Origin: an uncultured Prochlorococcus sp.
GTDB lineage: Bacteria > Cyanobacteriota > Cyanobacteriia > PCC-6307 > Cyanobiaceae
Length of the DNA stretch: 64,000 nt
NCBI GenBank assembly: GCA_902571335.1
Contig: CACGBT010000002.1
Span: 1 to 64,000, forward strand
Direction: 5' to 3'
This document shows positions 39,298 through 47,705 of this stretch, in pieces (within the stretch, counting starts at the first letter, position 1; each line of letters opens with the position of its first letter). The position numbers and the translations under genes were made by a program. Below the pieces are notes generated by a model. It had not been told where the DNA came from. It saw only the letters and a list, made by a program, of their open reading frames with translations, and ran no database searches.

Positions 39298-40527
39298 GTG
39301 TCTCATTCTATATTATTTATATGTAATGGTCATGGAGAAGATATAATCGCATCGGAAATAATAAAAAGATTACTGAAAAAAATAAAAAATAAAAATATTG
39401 AAGTTTTGCCACTAGTAGGAAATGGAGATGTATTTAATTCCATAAAATCAAAGAATTTTCGTAAAATAGGATATTTAAAAGAGTTGCCTAGTGGAGGTTT
39501 TAGTAATCAAAGTCTGAAGGGATTTGTGCTTGATTTGTTTGCAGGATTTTTAATTGATAATTTAAGAAATTTTCTACTTGTACAACAGAAGTCAAAACAT
39601 AAATGCAAAATTATCGCAGTAGGCGATTTCTTACCATTACTTTACGCTTGGAGTTCAGAATGCGAATTTAGTTTCATTGGAACTCCCAAAAGTGATCATA
39701 CTTGGAGTAGTGGGCCAGGTTGGGATTTAAGCGATTTTTATCATAAGTTGAAAGGTACGGAATGGGATCCATGGGAAATTTTTTTAATGAAATCTCCAAG
39801 ATGCAAAAATTTAATTATGAGAGATAAAATTACAGCTAATAATTTGAAAAGAAAAAATATTGATGCAAAATACTTGGGTAATCCAATGATGGATTTTGTT
39901 AAGTCTACAAACGAGAAGATATCAAATATTATTTCTTTTAAAAGGATTATTTTATTAGTTGGAAGTAGATACCCTGAAGCTCTTAAAAATCTTGATAATT
40001 TTCTTAATTGTTTGCAAGATTTTGATTTATCAAAGGATTTGTTAATACTTTTGCCTTTGAGTATTAATTCGAATGTGATTCAAATTCAAAGTTATTTAAA
40101 TAAATATGGTTTTATAAAACAGAGTAAAATTAAATTGTTAATTGATGAAGATTCAGTATGGAAAAAGAAAAATCAATATGTAGTGATTGGAAAAGGTAAA
40201 TTTAATTCATGGGCAAATATGGCAGAAATTGGCTTGTCTAATGCAGGAACTGCTACAGAGCAAATTGCTGGCCTTGGAATTCCATCTCTTTCTCTACCGG
40301 GACCCGGACCACAATTTACAAAATCATTTGCAAAAAGGCAATCAAGATTATTGGGAGGTAGTGTTTTAGTTTGCAATAACAAAAGAATTCTTTTAAAACG
40401 TTTAAGTTTACTTTTAAAAGGAACAGTTGAAAGGTTAGAACAAGCAAAAATTGGAAAAAAAAGAATGGGGGAATCCGGAGCAAGTAAGAAAATTGTAGAT
40501 GCCATAAACATTCATTTGTTATCTTAG
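39298..40527 (+). CDS. LpxB-like (lipid-A-disaccharide synthase-related) glycosyltransferase
   Basis: A 409-residue GT-B-type protein related to lipid-A-disaccharide synthase, of the cyanobacterial TIGR03492-like group. The open frame runs through the antisense tRNA-Cys, but the conserved protein starts near HSILFICNGHGEDIIASEII, so GTG at 39298 is chosen. The N-terminal ICNGHGEDI loop is followed by PLVGNGDVFN and GDFLPLLYAWSS. The C-terminal donor domain includes GLSNAGTATEQIAGLGIP. The acceptor is unknown; Prochlorococcus lipid A is reduced, so the role may differ from E. coli LpxB. Confidence 0.8.
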   Translation: MSHSILFICNGHGEDIIASEIIKRLLKKIKNKNIEVLPLVGNGDVFNSIKSKNFRKIGYLKELPSGGFSNQSLKGFVLDLFAGFLIDNLRNFLLVQQKSKHKCKIIAVGDFLPLLYAWSSECEFSFIGTPKSDHTWSSGPGWDLSDFYHKLKGTEWDPWEIFLMKSPRCKNLIMRDKITANNLKRKNIDAKYLGNPMMDFVKSTNEKISNIISFKRIILLVGSRYPEALKNLDNFLNCLQDFDLSKDLLILLPLSINSNVIQIQSYLNKYGFIKQSKIKLLIDEDSVWKKKNQYVVIGKGKFNSWANMAEIGLSNAGTATEQIAGLGIPSLSLPGPGPQFTKSFAKRQSRLLGGSVLVCNNKRILLKRLSLLLKGTVERLEQAKIGKKRMGESGASKKIVDAINIHLLS

Positions 40528-40561
40528 TAAATGGCACTAGCTTTTAATTATTAATTCTTTT

Positions 40562-40828
40562 ATGTATCCAATAAATGATCGGCAATATCTAAAAATTTGT
40601 GCAGAGATTGCAAAACTCATGAGTATAAGCTTATCTTCTGCTAAGAAGAAAGTAGAAATTCAAATTGCAAAAGAAGGCTCGAAAACTATTCAAGAAAAAA
40701 TACAAGTTGCTCAAAATGTCTTAAAAATTTGTGAAAAAAATGATGGAGATAAATTAAGTTCTTCAAGAATACTTGATAAGCTTATGGAAACTCTAGATGG
40801 TGAAGATAATTTTTTAACTGAAGATTGA
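40562..40828 (+). CDS. Conserved small protein of unknown function
   Basis: An 88-residue helical protein, about half charged residues: YLKICAEIAKLMSISLSSAK, then KKKVEIQIAKEGSKTIQEKI, then a segment with KNDGDKLSSSRILDKLMETL, and an acidic end. No cysteines suggest metal binding, and no membrane helix is seen. It follows the LpxB-like gene by 34 bases and ends 3 bases before the convergent RNase D-like gene. The family was not recognised. Confidence 0.7.
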   Translation: MYPINDRQYLKICAEIAKLMSISLSSAKKKVEIQIAKEGSKTIQEKIQVAQNVLKICEKNDGDKLSSSRILDKLMETLDGEDNFLTED

Positions 40829-40831
40829 TTC

Positions 40832-41467
40832 TTAATGTTCAAATATATTTGAGAATTTTAGTATGTCTAAATCAGCATGTACAGAAACTGTTTCGAAACA
40901 TTTTTTAGCTAATTCATATCTATTCTCTCTTTCTAAGATAACTTTTAATTTATGCATAGCTTCAATTAAATATCTAACATCATTCGCTGCATAATCTAAT
41001 TGATCTTTTGTTAAATCTTCGTTGCTACCCCAATCACTACTTTGCGAGCTTTTGTCAAGTTCTATACCTAACAATTCATTAATTAAATCCTTTAAACCGT
41101 GTTTATTTGTATAGGTTCTTGCTAACTTACTAGCAATTTTTGTACAAAAAATATTTTTTGTATTAATTTCAAGATTGCACTTCAGAGCTGCTACATCAAA
41201 TCTCGCATAGTGAAATATTTTAGTAATTTTGTCATCTTCAAGAAGTGCTTTTAAATGAGGGGAAGAAGATGTATTAAGTTCGATTTTTATACAGGATGTT
41301 CTTTTGAATTCATTGCATATTTGTACTAGACAGAGTCTATCTCTTCCATGAATTAAACCCATTGCTTCAGTGTCAATAGCTAGGTAGGATGACTTTTTAT
41401 AAAGATTGTATAAATCTGCTGTTAAATCGCTATTTAGAAAATCAATTTTTTTATTTTCAAAAGTCAT
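40832..41467 (-). CDS. RNase D-like 3'-5' exonuclease
   Basis: A 211-residue DEDD-family exonuclease domain. ExoI is LAIDTEAMGL near residues 30-39 (D and E), exoII is around HYARFDVAAL near residue 87, and exoIII is YAANDVRYL near residues 158-166 (Y and D), giving the DEDDy set. It lacks the HRDC domains of E. coli RNase D and so is a stand-alone catalytic domain. Expected role is trimming tRNA or other RNA 3' ends. It is divergent from the CCB-like gene with about 164 AT-rich bases between them. Confidence 0.88.
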   Translation of the reverse strand: MTFENKKIDFLNSDLTADLYNLYKKSSYLAIDTEAMGLIHGRDRLCLVQICNEFKRTSCIKIELNTSSSPHLKALLEDDKITKIFHYARFDVAALKCNLEINTKNIFCTKIASKLARTYTNKHGLKDLINELLGIELDKSSQSSDWGSNEDLTKDQLDYAANDVRYLIEAMHKLKVILERENRYELAKKCFETVSVHADLDILKFSNIFEH

Positions 41468-41631
41468 GTTTAATAAGCATTTAAAGTAATTAAAGATTTA
41501 GAATATTACTTAAGATTTTATTTAATTAAGAATTTTTATCTAATAGGAATATTTTACAGAATAAATCTAAAAAATTATAATATGATGTAACTTTAATTTT
41601 TATTCTCGAGTTACTAGAAAAAATTTATTTA

Positions 41632-42189
41632 ATGTCCTATTCTTTAAATTCAACGTTATTGCTGACAATTCTATTGGCCATAGGATTATTTTTTTTCCTT
41701 AGGGCTTCCAGTAAAGATAGGACAACCATCGTTGAGATTTCATCTTCTCAGCAGCCAGTTAAGGTTTTAAATGGTTTATGTGAATGGCTTAATTTGAGGG
41801 GATGGAAGCAAACAGGAGGAGATTTTGAACAAAGAATTCTAATATTCAAGGGTCAAGTTGTTTCTAGTAAATTTTTAGCAATTTTTTTAGGTTTTCTTGG
41901 AGGTTTTGGTTCTTGTGCTTTGGGATTAGTAATTATTCAAATATATCCTGAATTAAGTTGGTGGCCTATTCTTTTGGGATTAGTTGGTGGTCCTTTGTCT
42001 GGAATTATTTATTTTAAAAAATCAGCAAGAGAGGAGAAATTTGAATTAAGGTTGATCAACGAAAATGAACATGATTTAACTTTCATGAGACTAAGAGCGC
42101 ATAGGGATGAATTAATCTCTTTAGAAAATGAACTTGGAGAAAAACTTCAATTGAAAAGTGACGGCTCTTTATTTAAAACTCCTATTTAA
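41632..42189 (+). CDS. Membrane protein, likely cofactor assembly of complex C subunit B (CCB2/CCB4-like)
   Basis: A 185-residue protein with an N-terminal helix (LLLTILLAIGLFFFLR, residues 9-24) followed directly by ASSKDRTT, and two closely spaced helices near residues 82-105 and 110-127 (FLGFLGGFGSCALGLVII and WPILLGLVGGPLSGIIYF). The C-terminus is soluble and charged. The pattern recalls cyanobacterial relatives of chloroplast CCB2/CCB4, which help attach heme ci to cytochrome b6; this is from family memory and not decisive. It is convergent with hemF. Confidence 0.6.
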   Translation: MSYSLNSTLLLTILLAIGLFFFLRASSKDRTTIVEISSSQQPVKVLNGLCEWLNLRGWKQTGGDFEQRILIFKGQVVSSKFLAIFLGFLGGFGSCALGLVIIQIYPELSWWPILLGLVGGPLSGIIYFKKSAREEKFELRLINENEHDLTFMRLRAHRDELISLENELGEKLQLKSDGSLFKTPI

Positions 42190-42217
42190 GATAAGTTAAA
42201 CAGAAACTTGGTAATTT

Positions 42218-43246
42218 CTAATCAAAGATATCCTTATCCTTACAGAATTTTTCTAAAACCTTATCATTTAACCAATCTTGTGGCTTTGTAAAAATTGATG
42301 TAAGAAATTCTTCTCTAGAACCCTTTATAGCTTTATATCCATATTCCCATCTAGCTAAAGGCGGTAATGACATTAATATTGATTCAGTTCTTCCGTTTGT
42401 TTGTAATCCAAAAATTGTGCCTCTATCCCAAACTAAATTGAATTCGACATATCTACCTCTTCGGTATAGCTGGAATTCTCTTTCCTTCGATGTATATGTT
42501 TTCGAAGCTCTTTTTTCAATAATGGGTAAATATGAAGGGAGGAATGCCTGCCCACAGTTTTCTGCTAAGGAAAATAAATTATCCCAATCAAGATTAGATT
42601 TTCCAATATTTTGAGAAGCTTTTGATGCCTCTCCGTTTTGATTGTTTCCTCTATAAATATTGCCTAATCCATCTTGATAATCATAAAAAATGCCTCCTAT
42701 GCCTCTAGATTCATTTCTGTGCTTTAAGAAGAAATATTCATCACACCATGGTTTGAAAACTTTATGCAAATCTTTATCAACTACCTCACAAGCTCTTTGA
42801 TGCTCTTTGTGAAAATTTCTCACATCAGATAGATAAGGATAAAAAGGGGTTAAGTCTGCACCTCCGCCAAACCACCACACAGGACCAGCTTCGAAATATC
42901 GGTAATTCAGGTGAACTGTAGGAATATAGGGATTCTTAGGATGTAATACCATAGAAGTTCCCGTAGCAAACCATTCATGACCTTTTGCTTCGGGCCTTTG
43001 AGAAATTATGGATTGAGGTAATTCTTTTCCTTGTACTTCCGAGAAATTTACTCCTGCTTGCTCAAAAACAGAACCATTTTTCAATACTCTTGATCTTCCA
43101 CCGCCACCTTCGTCTCTTAGCCAGGATTCTTCTGTAAATTTCCCTTTGCCATCTATATTTTCAAGCCCTGAACAAATTTTGTCTTGTAGAGTTAATAAGA
43201 GATTTTTAGTTTTTTCTCTCGAGTTTTTAGGAGGTTCTTTCAACAT
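42218..43246 (-). CDS. hemF: Coproporphyrinogen III oxidase, oxygen-dependent
   Basis: HemF converts coproporphyrinogen III to protoporphyrinogen IX using O2, a step common to heme, bilin and chlorophyll synthesis. The 342 residues are full length. Conserved motifs visible are [15 protein letters not shown] near residue 43, [17 protein letters not shown] near residue 102, [17 protein letters not shown] near residue 125, and [20 protein letters not shown] near residue 265. Only the aerobic enzyme is in this window. Products supply the heme for ho1. Confidence 0.96.
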   Translation of the reverse strand: MLKEPPKNSREKTKNLLLTLQDKICSGLENIDGKGKFTEESWLRDEGGGGRSRVLKNGSVFEQAGVNFSEVQGKELPQSIISQRPEAKGHEWFATGTSMVLHPKNPYIPTVHLNYRYFEAGPVWWFGGGADLTPFYPYLSDVRNFHKEHQRACEVVDKDLHKVFKPWCDEYFFLKHRNESRGIGGIFYDYQDGLGNIYRGNNQNGEASKASQNIGKSNLDWDNLFSLAENCGQAFLPSYLPIIEKRASKTYTSKEREFQLYRRGRYVEFNLVWDRGTIFGLQTNGRTESILMSLPPLARWEYGYKAIKGSREEFLTSIFTKPQDWLNDKVLEKFCKDKDIFD

Positions 43247-43405
43247 GTATTTAGTAAATCTTGAAGAAAAAAATTTTTTTGGTTAATTATAAGTTTCTCT
43301 TTATAATTTCTCTTAGGGGGGCCTTATTGCCTATTATTTGATAGTTCGACATAGTTCTTAATCTTTTAAACAGTCGACTATCTTGTCAAAATATTTAAAA
43401 ATTGA

Positions 43406-44476
43406 ATGACCACAATAGAAGATGCGAATTTTGCTTTACAAAAAGTTCTAGACGCTGGATCACAGAAAAATGTAATTGAGTTAGCTTGGATTAAAAATGT
43501 AAGAGTAACTACACCGAGGGTAATCGTAACATTATCATTACCATCGTTTGCAAATTCTCAGAGAGATAGAATTGTTCAAGAGGTTAGAGAAATATTACTG
43601 GATTTTGAAGATATTGAAGATGTTCAAATTGAGATAGATAATAATTCTTCCAAAACAGAATCTCAAAATCAAAGTGATGCACCTGAGTTGCAGAATATTG
43701 ATGGTATTAACCATATTATAGCTGTTAGCAGTGGTAAAGGTGGAGTTGGAAAAAGTACCATTGCAGTTAATCTCGCTTGTTCTTTAGCTAAATTAGGCTT
43801 AAAAACTGGTTTGCTTGATGCGGATATATATGGACCTAATACTCCCTCAATGATGGGAGTTGCCGAACAGAATCCAAAGGTTACAGAAGGTAGTGGTAGT
43901 GATCAAAGGTTAATACCAATAAATAAATATGGAATTTCAATGGTATCAATGGGTTTCCTCATTGAAGAAGGTCAGCCAGTTATATGGAGAGGACCAATGC
44001 TTAATAGTATTATTCGACAGTTTTTGTACCAAGTTGAATGGAATAATCTTGATTTTTTGGTGATTGACTTGCCTCCAGGAACAGGAGACGCTCAAATATC
44101 CCTTTCCCAATCTGTGCCTATTTCTGGAGCTATAGTTGTCACTACTCCTCAACAAGTATCTTTGCAAGACGCAAGGAGGGGATTAGCAATGTTTAAACAG
44201 CTTGGAGTACCTTTATTGGGAATTGTAGAAAATATGTCAGTATTTATTCCGCCAGATATGCCAGGTAAAAAATATGAAATTTTTGGTAAAGGTGGTGGAC
44301 AAACATTAGCTAAAGAAAATGACTTACCATTATTAGCTCAAATTCCTATTGAGATCCCTCTCGTTGATGATAGTAATAAAGGTGTACCAATCTCAGTAAG
44401 CCAGCCCAATAAAGAAAGTTCTGTTGTATTTGGTAATCTAGCTCAATTAATTAAGAATCAATTTGTTAATAGTTAA
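43406..44476 (+). CDS. mrp: Mrp/ApbC-type iron-sulfur cluster carrier ATPase
   Basis: A 356-residue P-loop ATPase that carries and delivers Fe-S clusters. Residues 1-80 are a DUF59/MIP18-type domain. Linker residues 80-100 lead to the deviant Walker A GKGGVGKST (about residues 110-118), DADIYGPNTPSMMG, the conserved MGFLIEEGQPVIWRGPM and DLPPGTGDAQISLSQ. A canonical C-terminal CxxC is not seen after VENMSVFIPPD, where other Mrp proteins have MSxFxCPxC. It is followed 3 bases later by rodA. Confidence 0.92.
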   Translation: MTTIEDANFALQKVLDAGSQKNVIELAWIKNVRVTTPRVIVTLSLPSFANSQRDRIVQEVREILLDFEDIEDVQIEIDNNSSKTESQNQSDAPELQNIDGINHIIAVSSGKGGVGKSTIAVNLACSLAKLGLKTGLLDADIYGPNTPSMMGVAEQNPKVTEGSGSDQRLIPINKYGISMVSMGFLIEEGQPVIWRGPMLNSIIRQFLYQVEWNNLDFLVIDLPPGTGDAQISLSQSVPISGAIVVTTPQQVSLQDARRGLAMFKQLGVPLLGIVENMSVFIPPDMPGKKYEIFGKGGGQTLAKENDLPLLAQIPIEIPLVDDSNKGVPISVSQPNKESSVVFGNLAQLIKNQFVNS

Positions 44477-44479
44477 TTG

Positions 44480-45748
44480 ATGTTTAAGAGAATTTCTTTA
44501 TTAAATAACAGAGGATTTTTACAAAAAAAAGATAACTTTAATAGAGGTTTTTTATTTTCTCCACTACTTATAATTCCCCTGTTTTTAGTCATTATTTCGG
44601 GTTTATTAATAAAAAGTATTCAGGGTGATCTTTTAGTATCGAACTATTTAGGTCATATCTTGACTGGTTTTTTAGGTTATTTTTTAGCATTTTTTATTTC
44701 TTATATACCCTTAGAGAGAATTAGAAAGTATGTGGTTCCATTTTATTTGTTTACTTTAATATCTTTATTACTAATATATTTTTTTGGGATTTCAGTTTCT
44801 GGAGCCCAAAGATGGCTAAACTTGGGCATTTTTTCTTTTCAGCCTTCAGAAGTAGCTAAACTTAGTACTGTATTAACTCTCGCTGTAGTACTCGAAAAAA
44901 AAATAATTCTAACAATAAGAGATTTAGTATTGCCCTTATTAGTAACAGTTATTCCTTGGTTATTAATTTTTTTTCAACCTGACTTAGGTACCTCTTTAGT
45001 TTTACTTGTTTTGACAGGTGTGATGCTCTATTGGTCTCAAATGCCCATAGAGTGGTTTTTGATATTAGTGTTTTGTATTATTACATCTATGTTATATCTA
45101 ACCTTACCAATTTTTCTTATTTTCTGGATTCCTGTTATAGGATATCTTGCTTATAGATCTTCAAAAAAGAAAATTATTTTTTCTGCTCTCGCTATTTCGT
45201 TCCATTTATTAGTGGCAAAATTGACACCAATTTTGTGGCAATATGGTTTAAAAGAATATCAAAAAGATAGATTAGTTTTATTTTTAGATCCAAATAGAGA
45301 TCCATTAGGTGGCGGATATCATTTGATACAGAGTCAAATTGCAATTGGTTCTGGAGGATTATTTGGGAGTGGTTTGCTAAAAGGTAAGCTGACTAATTTG
45401 CAATTTATACCTGAACAACATACTGATTTTATATTCAGTGCTTTGGGGGAGGAATTAGGTTTTGTGGGGTGCACTGTAGTTTTATTTTTGCTCTTTTTTT
45501 TGATTAAAAAACTTATTAATACTGCATCAAGTGCAAGGACTAACTTTGAATCTCTAATTGTTATTGGAATAGCCTCAACTTTTGTATTTCAAATAATTAT
45601 TAACTTATTTATGACTATTGGATTAGGACCAGTGACTGGGATTCCTCTGCCTTTTATGAGCTATGGTCGAACGTCATTGGTGATTAATTTTATATCGATT
45701 GGATTTGTTTTATCTATATTGAAACGTTCAAGATCACTAAGAAATTGA
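44480..45748 (+). CDS. rodA: RodA/FtsW-family peptidoglycan glycosyltransferase
   Basis: A SEDS-family integral membrane polymerase making glycan strands with a partner PBP. The 422-residue protein has about ten helices. The signature VSGAQRWLNLGIFSFQPSEVAKL is near residue 112 and the FQPDLGTSLVLL motif near residue 168 (catalytic Asp). The FIPEQHTDFIFSALGEELGF and LPFMSYGRTSLVINF motifs are also present. Start ATG 44480 is preferred over an upstream TTG. The stop overlaps the next ATG as TGATG. Assignment as RodA versus FtsW is by similarity of length and lack of extensions. Confidence 0.9.
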   Translation: MFKRISLLNNRGFLQKKDNFNRGFLFSPLLIIPLFLVIISGLLIKSIQGDLLVSNYLGHILTGFLGYFLAFFISYIPLERIRKYVVPFYLFTLISLLLIYFFGISVSGAQRWLNLGIFSFQPSEVAKLSTVLTLAVVLEKKIILTIRDLVLPLLVTVIPWLLIFFQPDLGTSLVLLVLTGVMLYWSQMPIEWFLILVFCIITSMLYLTLPIFLIFWIPVIGYLAYRSSKKKIIFSALAISFHLLVAKLTPILWQYGLKEYQKDRLVLFLDPNRDPLGGGYHLIQSQIAIGSGGLFGSGLLKGKLTNLQFIPEQHTDFIFSALGEELGFVGCTVVLFLLFFLIKKLINTASSARTNFESLIVIGIASTFVFQIIINLFMTIGLGPVTGIPLPFMSYGRTSLVINFISIGFVLSILKRSRSLRN

Positions 45749-47112
45749 TGAAATCAAAAATAACTATAAAGAAAATTCAAGACCTTTTGATTAAAGGAGT
45801 TCAAACTATACATATGGATGATGATTCATCTAGAAGAATGTGGTGGGCTTCTTTAGAAGTCATTCAAAAAGATTTCCTATCTCAGAATTATAAGCATGGG
45901 GGAATTTGGGTTGCCTCACCTTTGCCTGCTTTTAATGATAAAAAATTTTTAAATCAATTTTATGGATGGCTTTGGTCTCCTGAGGGGTTTCCATATTTTC
46001 AGAATGAGAATGCAGGTTTTTTACCAGTCAATAATTCAGATAAGATAAAGAAAGATTTCGATTTAGTTAGTAATTTTAAAGTCTTAAATCTTAGTAAAGA
46101 AGATGGTTATGAACCTTTTTTGATGATATTCACCCCAAATTTTCAATGCATATTATCAATTGTAGGAGAAAAAGATAAGAAAATTCTATTAATGAAGTGT
46201 GATGAAGAAAGCCTTAAACTTGCGATTGAATTAATGCATGCAAAATTAAACCAAGAAAATTATGAGGAAGGAGTAAAGTTTCGTAATGCAATAAATAATT
46301 TAGGTAACCTTAATATTAATAATCATTTTGAAAAATTATTTTGGCCAACATTATCGGCAAAATTAGCAAATATTGCTCCAAATCACAATATACAGAATTC
46401 AGTAAAAAACGATGAAAAAAAAGTGCAAATAACTGAAGCAAAATTATTACGTGCAATATCTCATGAAGTAAGAACGCCCTTGGCAACAATAAGAACCCTT
46501 ATAAGTTCTACTTTAAAAAAATATAAGATGGACGAATCAATGAAAAATCGTTTAATTCAAATAGATAATGAATGTAATGAACAAATTGATAGGTTTGGTT
46601 TAATCTTTAATGCAGCAGAATTAGTGAGTAATGAAGTTCCGTCATTAAATAATTTGGCAAAGATTAATTTAGCTGAAATTTTTAAAAAACTTGCTCCTAC
46701 ATGGGAAAAACTATTAAATCGACGAGGGATTTCTTTAAAGATTGATATCCCCAATCAACTTCCGCAAATTTTGAGTGATTCTGAAAAATTGGAATTAATG
46801 TTAACTGGATTAATTAATAAAAATACTAGAGGATTAAAAGAAGGTAGTACATTAATTTTAGAATTAAGACCAGCTGGTCAAAAACTTAAACTTCAATTAA
46901 AAGTACAAAAACTAGAAAGCAATCAAAAAGAAATTCTAAAAAAAGATAACGGTTCTGATATTGGTCCTGTTTTAAATTGGAATCCTCAAACAGGTAGTTT
47001 ACAACTTAGCCAAAATGCTACGCAAAAGTTATTAGCTAGTTTAGGAGGGCATGTCACACAAAGGCGTGATACAGGTTTAACAGTATTTTTTCCGATTTCA
47101 GATTCAAAATAA
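45748..47112 (+). CDS. Histidine kinase with atypical sensor and degenerate ATP-binding domain
   Basis: A 454-residue soluble-looking histidine kinase. Residues 1-220 form an unrecognised N-terminal domain without membrane helices. The HisKA domain is intact: RAISHEVRTPLATIRT with phospho-acceptor His239. The C-terminal HATPase-like region is degenerate: the N-box reads LMLTGLINKNTRGL (349-362), the usual D-x-G-x-G loop is represented only by NGSDIGPVLN, and the G2 loop by QTGSLQLSQNATQ (414-425), although the terminal LGGHVTQRRDTGLTVFFP pattern survives. It is translationally coupled to rodA (TGATG). No cognate regulator is adjacent. Confidence 0.8.
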   Translation: MKSKITIKKIQDLLIKGVQTIHMDDDSSRRMWWASLEVIQKDFLSQNYKHGGIWVASPLPAFNDKKFLNQFYGWLWSPEGFPYFQNENAGFLPVNNSDKIKKDFDLVSNFKVLNLSKEDGYEPFLMIFTPNFQCILSIVGEKDKKILLMKCDEESLKLAIELMHAKLNQENYEEGVKFRNAINNLGNLNINNHFEKLFWPTLSAKLANIAPNHNIQNSVKNDEKKVQITEAKLLRAISHEVRTPLATIRTLISSTLKKYKMDESMKNRLIQIDNECNEQIDRFGLIFNAAELVSNEVPSLNNLAKINLAEIFKKLAPTWEKLLNRRGISLKIDIPNQLPQILSDSEKLELMLTGLINKNTRGLKEGSTLILELRPAGQKLKLQLKVQKLESNQKEILKKDNGSDIGPVLNWNPQTGSLQLSQNATQKLLASLGGHVTQRRDTGLTVFFPISDSK

Positions 47113-47151
47113 AATTTGAAACAATTTTCCCATATATTAAATAATGTAGAA

Positions 47152-47206
47152 AATTTCTTATAAATTTATAATTTTGCAAAATATGAATGCTAATTTCTTA
47201 TAAGAA
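47152..47206 (+). repeat. Direct repeat and palindrome upstream of psaD
   Basis: AATTTCTTATAA occurs at 47152-47163 and again at 47192-47203, exactly 40 bases apart. The second copy extends into a perfect 12-bp palindrome TTCTTATAAGAA (47195-47206), ending 17 bases before the psaD ATG. It does not match the RpaB HLR1 consensus. It could be part of the promoter or a regulator site, or chance in AT-rich DNA. Confidence 0.4.
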
Positions 47207-47223
47207 ATAACTCAAAATCAAGG

Positions 47224-47646
47224 ATGACTGAAACTTTAGTTGGTCAATTTCCAAAGCATATAGGAAGTACCGGGGGTTTATTAAACTCAGCAGAAACCGA
47301 AGAAAAATATGCAATTGTATGGAAAAGTTCCAAGGAACAAGCATTTGAATTGCCCACTGGTGGAGCGGCTATTATGCATGAAGGTGATAATCTAATGTAC
47401 TTTGCGAGAAAAGAACAATGCCTTGCATTAGGGACACAATTAAGAGCCTTCAAACCAAGAATTGAAGATTTTAAAATCTACAGAATTTTCCCAGGTGGCG
47501 ATATTGAATTTTTACACCCAAAGGATGGTGTTTTCCCTGAAAAAGTAAATGAAGGCAGAGAGAAAGTTGGTCATAATCCTAGAAGAATAGGTGAGAATCC
47601 TAATCCAGCTGGTTTGAAATTTACAACTAAGAATACTTTTGATTAA
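47224..47646 (+). CDS. psaD: Photosystem I subunit II PsaD
   Basis: PsaD is the peripheral PSI subunit that anchors PsaC and docks ferredoxin on the cytoplasmic side. The 140-residue length is typical. Conserved segments visible are the N-terminal [72 protein letters not shown] and the basic end [19 protein letters not shown]. It has its own 111-base upstream region containing a repeated AATTTCTTATAA sequence. Confidence 0.98.
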   Translation: MTETLVGQFPKHIGSTGGLLNSAETEEKYAIVWKSSKEQAFELPTGGAAIMHEGDNLMYFARKEQCLALGTQLRAFKPRIEDFKIYRIFPGGDIEFLHPKDGVFPEKVNEGREKVGHNPRRIGENPNPAGLKFTTKNTFD

Positions 47647-47705
47647 CTTCCTTAAAGTTGATATAAAAGAAGAAAATAATTATAATTTGGGCTGACATTA
47701 TTAAT

